Origin: Seramator thermalis
Lineage (GTDB): Bacteria > Bacteroidota > Bacteroidia > Bacteroidales > Dysgonomonadaceae
NCBI RefSeq assembly: GCF_004138125.1
Contig: NZ_RXHS01000001.1
Location: 1-64,000, forward strand
Direction of reading: 5' to 3'
Length of the DNA stretch: 64,000 bases
In this document: one piece after another, positions 27,651 to 35,737 of the stretch
Numbering within the stretch: the first letter of the stretch is position 1
Layout: each line of letters opens with the position of its first letter
The notes under the pieces: model-generated
What the model was told of the DNA's origin: nothing
What the model saw: the letters and a program-made list of their open reading frames with translations, nothing else
The model's database searches: none
Translations under genes and position numbers: made by a program

Positions 27651-28688
27651 TTATATCAAGTTAATGCCTTTTTCTTTAGCTTCTATTCTCATCTCGATAG
27701 GCCACAAACTTGCTTGAATTTCTCCGATATGAGCTTTTCGTAAATAATACATGCAAAGGCGTGATTGCCCGATGCCACCGCCAATTGAAAGAGGTAGCTC
27801 ATTGTTTAACAGTCGTTTGTGAAAATATAAGGATTTCCGTTCCTGTTTGTTTTTGAGGGCAAGTTGTTTTTCCAAAGACTCGGGATTTACTCTAATTCCC
27901 ATTGATGAAAGTTCCATTCCACGCTGCAAAACGGGATTCCAAACGAGCAAATCTCCATTCAATCCAAGGTAACCTTCTTCATTTTTGGTAATCCAGTCAT
28001 CGTAATCGGGAGCACGCCCGTCGTGAGGTTCACCATTTGACAAATCAGCACCGATACCAATGATGAAGACTGCACCATTTTCTTTTGTAATCGCATCTTC
28101 CCGATCTTTCACGCTTTTATCGGGATACTTATCCAACAATTGTTGCGCATGGATAAAAGTAATCTCGCGAGGTAATTCGGGTTTTATCTCGGGAAACAAT
28201 TCATAAACCATATATTCGGTTCGGAGCATAGCGGCATAAATCCTGCGAACAATTTGCTTTAAAAAAGCCACATTCCGATCACTTTCGTTGATAGTCAATT
28301 CCCAATCCCACTGATCAACATAGAGCGAATGCAAATTGTCCAACTCTTCGTCGGCCCGAATGGCATTCATATCGGTATAAATGCCGTATCCTTCGTCTAT
28401 CTGATATTCGGCAAGTGTCAATCGCTTCCATTTTGCGAGAGAATGTACGATTTCTGCACGTTTATCGTCCATGTCCTTTATCGGAAAATTAACCGGACGC
28501 TCAACGCCGTTTAAATCGTCGTTAATACCTGTTCCACATTCAACAAATAATGGAGCAGTTACTCTTCGTAAGCGAAGTTCTGAGGAAAGGTTTTGTTGAA
28601 AAAAATCCTTTATGCTTTTGATACCGAGTTCCGTTTGTTTGAGGTTCAAAATGGCTTTATAGTTTTCCGGAACTTGCAATTTCGACAT
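27651..28688 (-). CDS. asnA: Aspartate-ammonia ligase (asparagine synthetase A)
   Basis: The 345-residue AsnA makes asparagine from aspartate and ammonia with ATP; it is a class II aaRS-like fold. Seen are FFQQNLSSELRLRRVTAPLFVECGTGINDDLNGVERPV, SLAKWKRLTLAEYQIDEGYGIYTDMNAIRADEELDNLHSLYVDQWDWE and the C-terminal SIGGGIGQSRLCMYYLRKAHIGEIQAS. Length is near E. coli AsnA (330). It has a canonical promoter of its own. Confidence 0.97.
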   Translation of the reverse strand: MSKLQVPENYKAILNLKQTELGIKSIKDFFQQNLSSELRLRRVTAPLFVECGTGINDDLNGVERPVNFPIKDMDDKRAEIVHSLAKWKRLTLAEYQIDEGYGIYTDMNAIRADEELDNLHSLYVDQWDWELTINESDRNVAFLKQIVRRIYAAMLRTEYMVYELFPEIKPELPREITFIHAQQLLDKYPDKSVKDREDAITKENGAVFIIGIGADLSNGEPHDGRAPDYDDWITKNEEGYLGLNGDLLVWNPVLQRGMELSSMGIRVNPESLEKQLALKNKQERKSLYFHKRLLNNELPLSIGGGIGQSRLCMYYLRKAHIGEIQASLWPIEMRIEAKEKGINLI

Positions 28689-28729
28689 ATGATTGCGTTA
28701 AAATAGTTATTTTTTCATTTTATCAAGTA

Positions 28730-28760
28730 CAAAGGTATATATTTTATTCATTTTGTCAAA
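28730..28760 (-). promoter_or_regulatory. asnA promoter with both -33 and -7 boxes
   Basis: On the minus strand TTTG (28760-28757), 19 bp of spacer, then TACCTTTG (28737-28730) match the Bacteroidetes consensus at both boxes. The -7 box ends 41 bp before the start codon. The rest of the gap up to pyrD is AT-rich with nothing recognised. Confidence 0.8.
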
Positions 28761-28860
28761 ACAAAAACCGATATTAATTTCAAAATGATATATATTAACT
28801 TGAAATCAACTCAAAAAAATAGAGAATCTTGTAAAATCAGTATAAAATAATAACTCAATA

Positions 28861-29766
28861 TTAGAGATTTCCAATCAATTCGTTAATAGATTGAATATGA
28901 TGACGATCGAGATATGATTCGATACCATCCAGAATTTTCATAGTAATAGTAGGGTCTACAAAGTTATATGTCCCTACCTGAATGGCAGATGAGCCGGCAA
29001 GAATAAATTCAATGGCATCTTTCCAATTTGATATTCCTCCCATTCCGATAACAGGAATCTTAACAGTATGAAATACTTGCCATACCATGCGTAACGCAAT
29101 CGGTTTGATGCAAGGGCCCGACAATCCACCTGTTATGGTAGATAGCACAGGTTTCCGTTTTTCGGCATCAATAGCCATTCCTAAAAAAGTATTCACAAGT
29201 GAAACCGAATCGGCACCTTCCGCTTCTACGGCACGGGCAATTTCGGTTATGTCGGTTACATTTGGAGAAAGCTTTACAATAAGTGTTTTGGTATATGCCG
29301 ATCGAACTGCTTTGGTGACTTCGGCAGCTGCTTTAGGTGAAATGCCGAAGGACATTCCACCTTCTTTCACATTTGGACATGAAATATTTAATTCGATGGC
29401 CGGAATTTTGTCGAGAGCAACAAGTTTCTCGGCACATCTCACATAATCGTCAATGGTAGACCCTGAAACATTCACAATAATATTGGTATCATAATCGCAA
29501 ATTTCAGGATAAAGATGATCGATAAAATAATCGGCCCCTTTGTTTTGCAATCCTACTGCATTCAGCATTCCCGAAGGAGTTTCGGCCATTCTGGGATAAT
29601 CGTTGCCCTGTCGCGCTTCTAATGTAGTTCCTTTAACAACAATGCCTCCCAACCGATTTAAATCGATGAAATCGGCATATTCTTTGCCGTAACCGAATGT
29701 TCCGGATGCAGTCATAACCGGATTTTTCAGTTCCAGATTTCCTATTTTTACTTTTAGTCGATCCAT
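28861..29766 (-). CDS. pyrD: Dihydroorotate dehydrogenase B, catalytic subunit
   Basis: The 301-residue flavoprotein oxidises dihydroorotate to orotate. It is class 1[14 protein letters not shown] binds [16 protein letters not shown] carries the catalytic Cys, and [28 protein letters not shown] binds the FMN phosphate. The start is [16 protein letters not shown], overlapping the 3' end of pyrK by 13 bp; a longer frame opens within pyrK but does not match the family. With PyrK it forms the NAD-dependent heterotetramer. Confidence 0.95.
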   Translation of the reverse strand: MDRLKVKIGNLELKNPVMTASGTFGYGKEYADFIDLNRLGGIVVKGTTLEARQGNDYPRMAETPSGMLNAVGLQNKGADYFIDHLYPEICDYDTNIIVNVSGSTIDDYVRCAEKLVALDKIPAIELNISCPNVKEGGMSFGISPKAAAEVTKAVRSAYTKTLIVKLSPNVTDITEIARAVEAEGADSVSLVNTFLGMAIDAEKRKPVLSTITGGLSGPCIKPIALRMVWQVFHTVKIPVIGMGGISNWKDAIEFILAGSSAIQVGTYNFVDPTITMKILDGIESYLDRHHIQSINELIGNL

Positions 29767-30533
29767 GTCAGTTCTTTTATGTTGAATACGGGACCTTCGG
29801 TGCATACACAAACATTCCCTCGAATAGTTTTTTCGACGCAACATAAACATGCTCCAAATCCGCATGCCATCATATTTTCGAGCGAAACTTCACATTCTAT
29901 ATTTTGCACGTAAGCGTAGTTAGAAATTGCAACCATCATTGGTTTTGGGCCACAAGCATAAATCTTGTCATAGTGTTGCTTTGCAAGCACAGAATGATGT
30001 GTTACAAATCCTTTTTCGCCAAGCGATCCGTCTTCGGTTGTGATGTTAGTCTTTCCAAATTTTTCAAATTCATCTATTTGCAGCACATCGGAGGCTGAAC
30101 GTCCACCTAACAAAAATTCGGGAACAAATCCATTGTTTTTCAAAACTTTACCCAAAAATAGCATAGGAGCTATGCCTACTCCTCCTCCCACCAAAAGTGT
30201 TCGTTTATTTTGATTATCCGGCAACGTAAATGAATTGCCAAGAGGAAAAATGATGTTCAGTTTTTGCCCAATCTTTGAGGCACATAAGGCTGCTGTGCCA
30301 TTCCCAACGTTCTGGATGAGTAACCAAAGTGTATTTTGAGATTCGTCGACAAAATTGATAGAGATAGGACGTCTCAAAAAAGTTGATTTTGAGTTTGGAA
30401 CATAAATTTCGACAAATTGACCGGGATAAATCTGAGGTAGTTTTTCATGATTTAAAGGAGTAATTTTCAATAGATGATTCTGATCATTGAGCTTTTCATT
30501 ACTCAATATCTCAAAGTCGATCATTTTTTTCAT
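29754..30533 (-). CDS. pyrK: Dihydroorotate dehydrogenase B, electron-transfer subunit
   Basis: The 259-residue subunit passes electrons from PyrD to NAD+. It has a ferredoxin-reductase-type FAD domain ([10 protein letters not shown]), an NAD domain ([29 protein letters not shown]) and a C-terminal [2Fe-2S] cluster site, [10 protein letters not shown]...CVCTEGPVF, with four Cys. It is the first gene of the pyrK-pyrD pair, which overlap by 13 bp and so are probably translationally coupled. Confidence 0.96.
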   Translation of the reverse strand: MKKMIDFEILSNEKLNDQNHLLKITPLNHEKLPQIYPGQFVEIYVPNSKSTFLRRPISINFVDESQNTLWLLIQNVGNGTAALCASKIGQKLNIIFPLGNSFTLPDNQNKRTLLVGGGVGIAPMLFLGKVLKNNGFVPEFLLGGRSASDVLQIDEFEKFGKTNITTEDGSLGEKGFVTHHSVLAKQHYDKIYACGPKPMMVAISNYAYVQNIECEVSLENMMACGFGACLCCVEKTIRGNVCVCTEGPVFNIKELTWID

Positions 30534-30561
30534 TCCGTGGAATTTTTAATTATTCATTTTA

Positions 30562-30569
30562 CAAAAGTA
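30562..30569 (-). promoter_or_regulatory. -7 element of the pyrKD promoter
   Basis: TACTTTTG on the minus strand, 28 bp before the pyrK start, matches TAnnTTTG; no -33 match at 19-21 bp. Confidence 0.5.
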
Positions 30570-30626
30570 CTAAAAAGAAGCTTTCATTAAAAAAGAATAG
30601 AAAATTGAATAATGAAAAACTTGAAG

Positions 30627-31082
30627 TTATTTATTATGAGGAAAAAAAGTTTCGAATGTGTTGTCGTCAAAATAAATAATTATTTGAGTAATTTTCCTTT
30701 CATGTTTCGTAAGTGAACTATTTGTCTCATTTATAATTGGTTCAACGATATTATTTATTTCACGAACCGTTTTCTCTGTTGAATATTCAGATTTTGCCGG
30801 AGATTGATCGGGTTTTATTTCATTCTCGGGAAACAAAGTCCTTTCATTTTGTATTTTTTTCTTTTCACTCCCATCTTTATACATATTTCCGTTTCCATTA
30901 ATCAACCATTCAGGGTTGACATAATTCATTTCCGACAATATTTTAGATACAACTTCCAAACTCGGATTATTTCGTCCATTCAGTATATGCGAAATTACTG
31001 CACGATTTATTCCTAAATAATCGGCAAATTGTGATGGCGTCATGTTTTCGCTCTCCATCAGTAAACGAATTCTATCTTTCAT
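30627..31082 (-). CDS. XRE-family helix-turn-helix transcriptional regulator
   Basis: The 151-residue protein has an N-terminal HTH_XRE domain at about residues 1-60: MKDRIRLLMESENMTPSQFA, DYLGINRAVISHILNGRNNPSLEVVSKIL with the recognition helix in RAVISHILNG. The C-terminal 90 residues are polar and unrecognised, perhaps a dimerisation or tail region. An inverted repeat lies over its own -7 box, which fits autorepression. Such regulators are common in Bacteroidales, sometimes beside mobile DNA. The neighbourhood upstream is very AT-rich. Confidence 0.9.
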   Translation of the reverse strand: MKDRIRLLMESENMTPSQFADYLGINRAVISHILNGRNNPSLEVVSKILSEMNYVNPEWLINGNGNMYKDGSEKKKIQNERTLFPENEIKPDQSPAKSEYSTEKTVREINNIVEPIINETNSSLTKHERKITQIIIYFDDNTFETFFPHNK

Positions 31083-31122
31083 TATCCTCTAAAGTATTTA
31101 GAATTGTAACATAAAGTGCTTA

Positions 31123-31149
31123 CAAATGTAATTAAAATAAATTACATTT
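31123..31149 (-). promoter_or_regulatory. XRE-gene -7 box overlapped by a perfect 9-bp inverted repeat (candidate operator)
   Basis: The -7 box TACATTTG (31130-31123 on the minus strand) overlaps the left arm of AAATGTAAT (31124-31132), whose exact complement ATTACATTT is at 31141-31149, 8 nt away. The centre of the palindrome lies in the promoter spacer, a typical place for an autoregulatory operator. A further half site (attacatt) is near 31278. Confidence 0.55.
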
Positions 31150-31541
31150 CGAATATCAAGTTGAATATGTTTGTAGATTACAAAAGTACTTGGCTTCATA
31201 ACAAATGTTTTAATGTTAACTATCCAGCGTAATTAAAGAAAATATTTATTGAAGCTATTGTTTGTATATTATAATAATTACATTGATATTGTTATTATTA
31301 TAATATCAAAATAGTGTGAATTTAACTGTTTCGGCAAATATTTATTTTCATTATTTGAAAATTATCATTTATAAGTTCATATTATTTGTTTTATAATTTG
31401 ATTTTCAGAATATTAAATTATATAATATGGCTATAAATTAAAATGTTAACCCAATGGAATAATTTATAGTCTAAAGTAAATTTCATTTTGTATACTCAAT
31501 ATAGATTGGTGATAGATCCATATAAAACGCTTCATGATATT
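31150..31541. other. Very AT-rich gene-free stretch
   Basis: About 390 bp with very few G or C and no ORF or RNA gene that I can support. It holds one perfect 13-bp inverted repeat (listed separately). The base composition contrasts with the housekeeping genes on both sides and suggests acquired or relaxed DNA, but no integrase, att site or IS end is visible. Confidence 0.6.
31266..31306. repeat. 13-bp perfect inverted repeat in AT-rich DNA
   Basis: ATATTATAATAAT (31266-31278) is the exact complement of 31294-31306, with a 15-nt loop. Both arms are A/T only, so chance is not negligible; it could extrude as a cruciform or act as a protein site. Confidence 0.5.
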
Positions 31542-31549
31542 TACTTTTG
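31542..31549 (+). promoter_or_regulatory. -7 element before the unknown AT-rich ORF
   Basis: TACTTTTG matches TAnnTTTG and lies 25 bp before the ORF start; no -33 box at the right distance. Confidence 0.35.
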
Positions 31550-31574
31550 TATATAATAATATGCATTTACAAAT

Positions 31575-31868
31575 GTGTATTCTATGAGTATATATAATTG
31601 TAAACTGAAAAAAGAATATTATTTTAAGTCTTTCTCTTTTATGAAGGGCATAAAAATGCAAAAAACAAACACGAACCAAATACGACGCAAGTACGGCCCA
31701 AATAAGACGGAAATAAAATTGGCGAATTTAACTCACCTATCATTTGTTGAATGTGCTATTATTTTCTTGTTACATTATCATGAACCGGAGAATTATTTAT
31801 TTGATATGCTGATTGAAAAACGAAATTTTAGACTTAAGAAATATCCAATAAACAAAATAAAAAACTAA
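31575..31868 (+). CDS. Unrecognised small protein (97 residues or shorter)
   Basis: The open frame encodes a basic, aromatic protein: the C-terminal part reads TNQIRRKYGPNKTEIKLANL, then a hydrophobic VECAIIFLLHYHEPENYLFDM and a lysine-rich tail. Alternative starts at 31641 and 31656 would give 75 or 70 residues. A -7 box lies at 31542-31549. I do not recognise a family. It could be a real accessory gene of the islet with the XRE regulator or a chance frame; composition matches the AT-rich surroundings. Confidence 0.35.
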   Translation: MYSMSIYNCKLKKEYYFKSFSFMKGIKMQKTNTNQIRRKYGPNKTEIKLANLTHLSFVECAIIFLLHYHEPENYLFDMLIEKRNFRLKKYPINKIKN

Positions 31869-31923
31869 ACAATGAACTAAAAATCATTATTTTCGTTTTA
31901 CATAAAACAAATAAAAATATTCG

Positions 31924-32472
31924 ATGAAAAAAATAGTATGTGCTTCCCTATTTTTATTCGCTTTGACGCTGACGCTGAATGCTCAAAAAAGTCAAAAATC
32001 TTTTTTCGATTTTAAGGTAACTGATATAAATGGAAAATCTTTTCATATGTCTTCGCTGAAAGGTAAAAAGGTTATGATCGTTAATGTTGCATCGAAATGT
32101 GGCTATACTCCTCAATACGAAGAACTTCAAAAATTATACGATACTTATAAGGATAAAAATTTTGTTATTGTGGCGTTTCCTGCAAACAATTTTGCCAATC
32201 AGGAGCCAGGCACAAACGCTGAAATTAAGGAATTTTGCACAGCGAATTATGGCGTAACTTTTCCAATGATGCAAAAAATTAGCGTGAAAGGTGAAGATCA
32301 AGCACCTATTTACAAATGGCTTACACAAAAAACGGAAAATGGAGTATTAGATCAGGATGTTATGTGGAATTTTCAAAAATACTTGATCGACGAAAATGGT
32401 AAGTTAACAGCTGTATATTTATCCAAAACAAGTCCTTTGGACGAAAAAATTATTAACTGGATTGAACAATAA
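31924..32472 (+). CDS. Exported glutathione peroxidase-family protein
   Basis: The 182-residue thiol peroxidase has a signal peptide (MKKIVCASLFLFALTLTLNAQ). The catalytic positions are present: Cys59 in NVASKCGYTPQY (Cys rather than selenocysteine), Gln in FPANNFANQEPG, and Trp/Asn in VMWNFQKYLID. In the family these enzymes reduce peroxides, usually with thioredoxin rather than glutathione in bacteria. Export puts it in the periplasm. It is monocistronic and convergent with holA (12 bp). Confidence 0.93.
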   Translation: MKKIVCASLFLFALTLTLNAQKSQKSFFDFKVTDINGKSFHMSSLKGKKVMIVNVASKCGYTPQYEELQKLYDTYKDKNFVIVAFPANNFANQEPGTNAEIKEFCTANYGVTFPMMQKISVKGEDQAPIYKWLTQKTENGVLDQDVMWNFQKYLIDENGKLTAVYLSKTSPLDEKIINWIEQ

Positions 32473-32484
32473 ATCTGTAAGACA

Positions 32485-33495
32485 TCAGTGCATAATTTTA
32501 TAAATCAGTTCTTTCAACAAATCGCCATGAGTAGCTGAGACGTTGTCTATCCCTTTGGATTTGGCATCGTAAGTTCTTAAGAGCGATATTATATCCATTA
32601 CTTTGTTTACCCCATAATTTTTTAATCCACTCATATAATCGCGAGCCATAAATGAGGATCGAAGATTTAATGCATTCATCACATTTTGCTCAGATTTATT
32701 TGATAGCCAGTAACATTCCAACAAATTCGAAAAATAACCGAATAGAACCGAAATAGTTACCATGATTGGATTGTCTTTGGGGTTTTTATCGAAATAATTC
32801 ACGATGCGATTGGCCAAAAAAATATTTTTTTCGGCAACAGCTCTCAGTAATTCATAATTGTTGAAATCCTTGCTTACTCCTACATTTTTTTCTACCACCT
32901 CGGAAGTAATACGTTTTTGGTTTTCGGGAAGTGCAATTTCGAGCTTTTGAAGTTCCTGAACCAGCCTACTTAAATCGTTTCCCACGAAATCGGTTAACAT
33001 CTGTGCGGCTTTTTCTTCAATCCCGATAGATTTTTGTTGAAAAAACGATTTAATAAAAGCAGGAATCTGATTTTCGTACAGTTTTTTTGATTCGAAAATA
33101 ATTCCCGTTTTATCGATACTTTTCACAACTGATTTTCGTTTGTCTACACTTCCGTGCTTATAATTTAGAACAAGTACTGTTGTCGGCATAGGATTTTTAG
33201 CATAGGAATCCAGCACCTCGAAATGATCCAATTCTTGGGCTTCTTTTACGATGATGAGTTGATGATCAGCCATCATCGGATATCGTCGAGCGGTAGAAAT
33301 GATTGCTTTTACATCCGAATCCACTCCGTAAAAGATTTGCATATTGAAATCTTTTTCCGTCTCTGTCAGGACGTTTTTTTCGAGCAAATCGGTCAATTCA
33401 TCAATGAAATACGATTCTTCCCCCATCAACAAATAAATGGGCACAAAATTGTGTTTGAGAATATCGTTGCGAATAGAATCGAATGTTTGTGTCAT
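32485..33495 (-). CDS. holA: DNA polymerase III subunit delta
   Basis: The 336-residue clamp-loader subunit opens the beta clamp. It begins with IRNDILKHNFVPIYLLMGEESYFIDELTDLLE, has the region KYDFVG-like NDLSRLVQELQKLEIAL and the C-terminal LLRTYDAKSKGIDN. There is no Walker A, as usual for delta. It follows amn by 4 bp, so the two are co-transcribed. Confidence 0.94.
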   Translation of the reverse strand: MTQTFDSIRNDILKHNFVPIYLLMGEESYFIDELTDLLEKNVLTETEKDFNMQIFYGVDSDVKAIISTARRYPMMADHQLIIVKEAQELDHFEVLDSYAKNPMPTTVLVLNYKHGSVDKRKSVVKSIDKTGIIFESKKLYENQIPAFIKSFFQQKSIGIEEKAAQMLTDFVGNDLSRLVQELQKLEIALPENQKRITSEVVEKNVGVSKDFNNYELLRAVAEKNIFLANRIVNYFDKNPKDNPIMVTISVLFGYFSNLLECYWLSNKSEQNVMNALNLRSSFMARDYMSGLKNYGVNKVMDIISLLRTYDAKSKGIDNVSATHGDLLKELIYKIMH

Positions 33496-33499
33496 ATTT

Positions 33500-34276
33500 T
33501 TACCAGTCGAAACGAAGATGTTTAACGGTAGATCCGTTGTTGATAAGCGTTGTAAGTGATTTAATTCCGATCAAAACATGCTGAGCTGCGAAATTTTCGG
33601 TTACAATTTTATCGCTTTTATCTGTTTTTACGCCTTCCGAAATCATTGGCTGATCCGAAACCAGAAGCAAAGCTCCTGTAGAAATATGATTAGCAAAACC
33701 ACAAGTGAAAAGTGTTGCTGTTTCCATATCGACAGCCATCACCCTTATTTTTCTTAAATAATTCTTGAATTCATCGTCATGCTCCCAAACTCGTCGATTC
33801 GTTGTATAAACAGTTCCTGTCCAATAATCATGATTAAAGTCCCTGATATTTGATGATACCGACCTTAAGAGACTAAAAGCGGGCAAAGATGGTACTTCGG
33901 GCGGAAAATAATCATTCGATGTTCCTTCGCCACGAATAGCAGCTATAGGCAGTATATAATCGCCCAACTGATTACGAGGTTTCAACCCACCACATTTTCC
34001 CAGAAATAATACCGCTGTTGGAGAAATAGCACTCAATAAATCCATGATTGTAGCCGCATTTGCACTGCCCATTCCAAAATTAATGATCGTGATTCCTTCT
34101 GCCGAAGCATTTGGCATATTGGCATCAAGCCCTACAATTGGGACATTAAAATGATCGGCGAATATTTCAACGTATTTTTGAAAATTAGTGAGAAGAATAT
34201 ATTTCGTGAAGCTTTCCAACGGTCGTTTAGTATAACGAGGAAGCCAATTTTCGACAATTTCTTGTTTCGTTTTCAT
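33500..34276 (-). CDS. amn: AMP nucleosidase
   Basis: The 258-residue enzyme splits AMP into adenine and ribose-5-phosphate. It is the short form without the extra N-terminal domain of E. coli Amn (484 residues). Phosphorylase-fold features are INFGMGSANAATIMDLL, FLGKCGGLKP and VMAVDMETATLFTCGF with the nucleoside-binding Met-Glu. The start MKTKQEIVENWLP was chosen; an upstream in-frame start at 34339 would run into the divergent HsdR_N gene. Confidence 0.93.
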   Translation of the reverse strand: MKTKQEIVENWLPRYTKRPLESFTKYILLTNFQKYVEIFADHFNVPIVGLDANMPNASAEGITIINFGMGSANAATIMDLLSAISPTAVLFLGKCGGLKPRNQLGDYILPIAAIRGEGTSNDYFPPEVPSLPAFSLLRSVSSNIRDFNHDYWTGTVYTTNRRVWEHDDEFKNYLRKIRVMAVDMETATLFTCGFANHISTGALLLVSDQPMISEGVKTDKSDKIVTENFAAQHVLIGIKSLTTLINNGSTVKHLRFDW

Positions 34277-34284
34277 AAATGGTT

Positions 34285-34292
34285 TAATTTTG
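34285..34292 (+). promoter_or_regulatory. -7 element upstream of the HsdR_N gene
   Basis: TAATTTTG lies 22 bp before the ATG in a 38-bp divergent gap, so the amn and HsdR_N promoters must overlap. Confidence 0.45.
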
Positions 34293-34314
34293 TTGCGCTT
34301 CAAATGCAACTTTG

Positions 34315-34791
34315 ATGAACAAAGATAATATCTACCCACTTAATTTGCCACCTTTCGATGCAAAAATAATGACTTCGGAACAAGGAACCGTTATTTTTGA
34401 CATTTTGCGTCGAAAATATGTCGCATTAACTCCCGAGGAATGGGTTCGACAGCATTTTGTTCATTATTTGATATCGGAGAAGAATTATCCCTCTTCATTG
34501 ATAGCCAATGAAGCTTCTATCAAAATTTTCTCGATGAATCGACGTTGCGATACGGTTGTTTATAATAACAAGCTTGAGCCATTGATGCTTCTCGAATACA
34601 AAAGCCCAAATATTAAAATCTCGCAACAGGTTTTCGACCAAATAGCCCGCTATAATCTTATTTTCAGAGTAAATTATTTAGTTGTTTCAAACGGACTATC
34701 GCATTATTGTTGCAAAGTCGATTTCGACCACCAATCTTATCACTATCTCTCTGAAATTCCGGATTATACATCATTAAAAGAAAATCAATAA
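34315..34791 (+). CDS. Stand-alone HsdR N-terminal-type nuclease domain protein
   Basis: The 158-residue protein is a type I restriction enzyme R N-terminal (HSDR_N) domain alone, with PD-(D/E)xK features: [20 protein letters not shown] gives Asp and the E-x-K pair, preceded by [22 protein letters not shown]. No helicase domain, HsdM or HsdS is present. It is divergent from holA-amn and overlaps panB at its 3' end by 7 bp. The nuclease motif is seen; DNA cleavage and role are inference. A similar gene next to holA is a familiar arrangement in Bacteroidales, so it is probably not a restriction system. Confidence 0.85.
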   Translation: MNKDNIYPLNLPPFDAKIMTSEQGTVIFDILRRKYVALTPEEWVRQHFVHYLISEKNYPSSLIANEASIKIFSMNRRCDTVVYNNKLEPLMLLEYKSPNIKISQQVFDQIARYNLIFRVNYLVVSNGLSHYCCKVDFDHQSYHYLSEIPDYTSLKENQ

Positions 34792-35624
34792 CTTTCGTCT
34801 ATCGATGGAAAGTCTCCATCTTTCACATCTTTTACATAACTTCGTACAGCTCGCGTAATTTCGTCATATAAATTGGCATAACGGCGAAGAAATCGTGGAG
34901 AAAATCCTTTATTGATTCCCAACATATCGTGCATGACCAAAACCTGCCCATCTACATAAGGCCCGGCGCCTATACCGATGATCGGAATGTGCAATTCGTT
35001 AGTAACTTGACGTGCCAATTGAGCAGGAATTTTTTCGAGAACTATGGCAAAACATCCTGCCTCTTCCAATAAATGTGCATCTTTAATTAGTTTGCTTGCT
35101 TCTGCTTCCTCTTGTGCTCTCACGGCATATGTGCCAAATTTGTTGATGGACTGAGGCGTAAGGCCCAAATGTCCCATCACAGGAATACCGGCACCGACGA
35201 TTCTGGCAACAGAATCGATGATTTCTTCTCCACCTTCAAGCTTAATGCTGTCGGCTTGTGTTTCTTTCATGATTCGAATTGCCGAAGCTATTGCTTCGAT
35301 GGTATTTCCCTGATAACTTCCGAACGGCATATCTACAACCACCAATGCCCGTTTCACGGCTTTCATAACCGATGTCCCGTGATAAATCATCTGATCGAGT
35401 GTAATAGGCAAAGTGGTTACATTCCCTGCCATCACGTTTGAAGCGGAATCTCCTACAAGAATTACATCAATACCGGCCTGATCTATAATAGTCGCCATAG
35501 AATAATCGTAGGCAGTGAGCATCGAGATTTTTTCGCCACGCTGTTTCATTTCGTGCAAACGATGTGTGGTAACTTTTCGTTTGTCTTCTGAATTGTTAAG
35601 CGATTTTTCTTCTGAAGTATTCAT
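34785..35624 (-). CDS. panB: 3-Methyl-2-oxobutanoate hydroxymethyltransferase
   Basis: The 279-residue enzyme makes ketopantoate for pantothenate and CoA. Motifs seen are [57 protein letters not shown], and [22 protein letters not shown]. The start at the second ATG was chosen because the -7 box at 35647-35654 lies between the two ATGs, so the transcript can only include the inner one. No other pan gene is adjacent; coaBC is about 14 kb away. Confidence 0.95.
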   Translation of the reverse strand: MNTSEEKSLNNSEDKRKVTTHRLHEMKQRGEKISMLTAYDYSMATIIDQAGIDVILVGDSASNVMAGNVTTLPITLDQMIYHGTSVMKAVKRALVVVDMPFGSYQGNTIEAIASAIRIMKETQADSIKLEGGEEIIDSVARIVGAGIPVMGHLGLTPQSINKFGTYAVRAQEEAEASKLIKDAHLLEEAGCFAIVLEKIPAQLARQVTNELHIPIIGIGAGPYVDGQVLVMHDMLGINKGFSPRFLRRYANLYDEITRAVRSYVKDVKDGDFPSIDESY

Positions 35625-35646
35625 TTTTTTATTAATTGGGTTTTTG

Positions 35647-35654
35647 CAAAGATA
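35647..35654 (-). promoter_or_regulatory. -7 element of the panB promoter
   Basis: TATCTTTG on the minus strand, 22 bp before the start at 35624. It lies inside the longer open frame and so decides the panB start. Confidence 0.65.
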
Positions 35655-35674
35655 GGCTTTTTCCATAATACATG

Positions 35675-35709
35675 AAAAAAGCCGGGGCTTTTAATTGCAC
35701 TCCGGCTTT
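35675..35709 (-). terminator. Terminator of the FadL-like gene
   Basis: AAAGCCGG (35678-35685) pairs exactly with CCGGCTTT (35702-35709); on the minus strand the stem is followed by a T-run (35680-35675). It lies 28 bp after the stop codon. Confidence 0.75.
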
Positions 35710-35737
35710 ATATAAGAAATCTTATATAACAAATTGT

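Noticed and set aside
34315-34791. Type I restriction-modification system
   Set aside because: Only the HsdR N-terminal domain is present; no HsdM, HsdS or helicase domain within the window.
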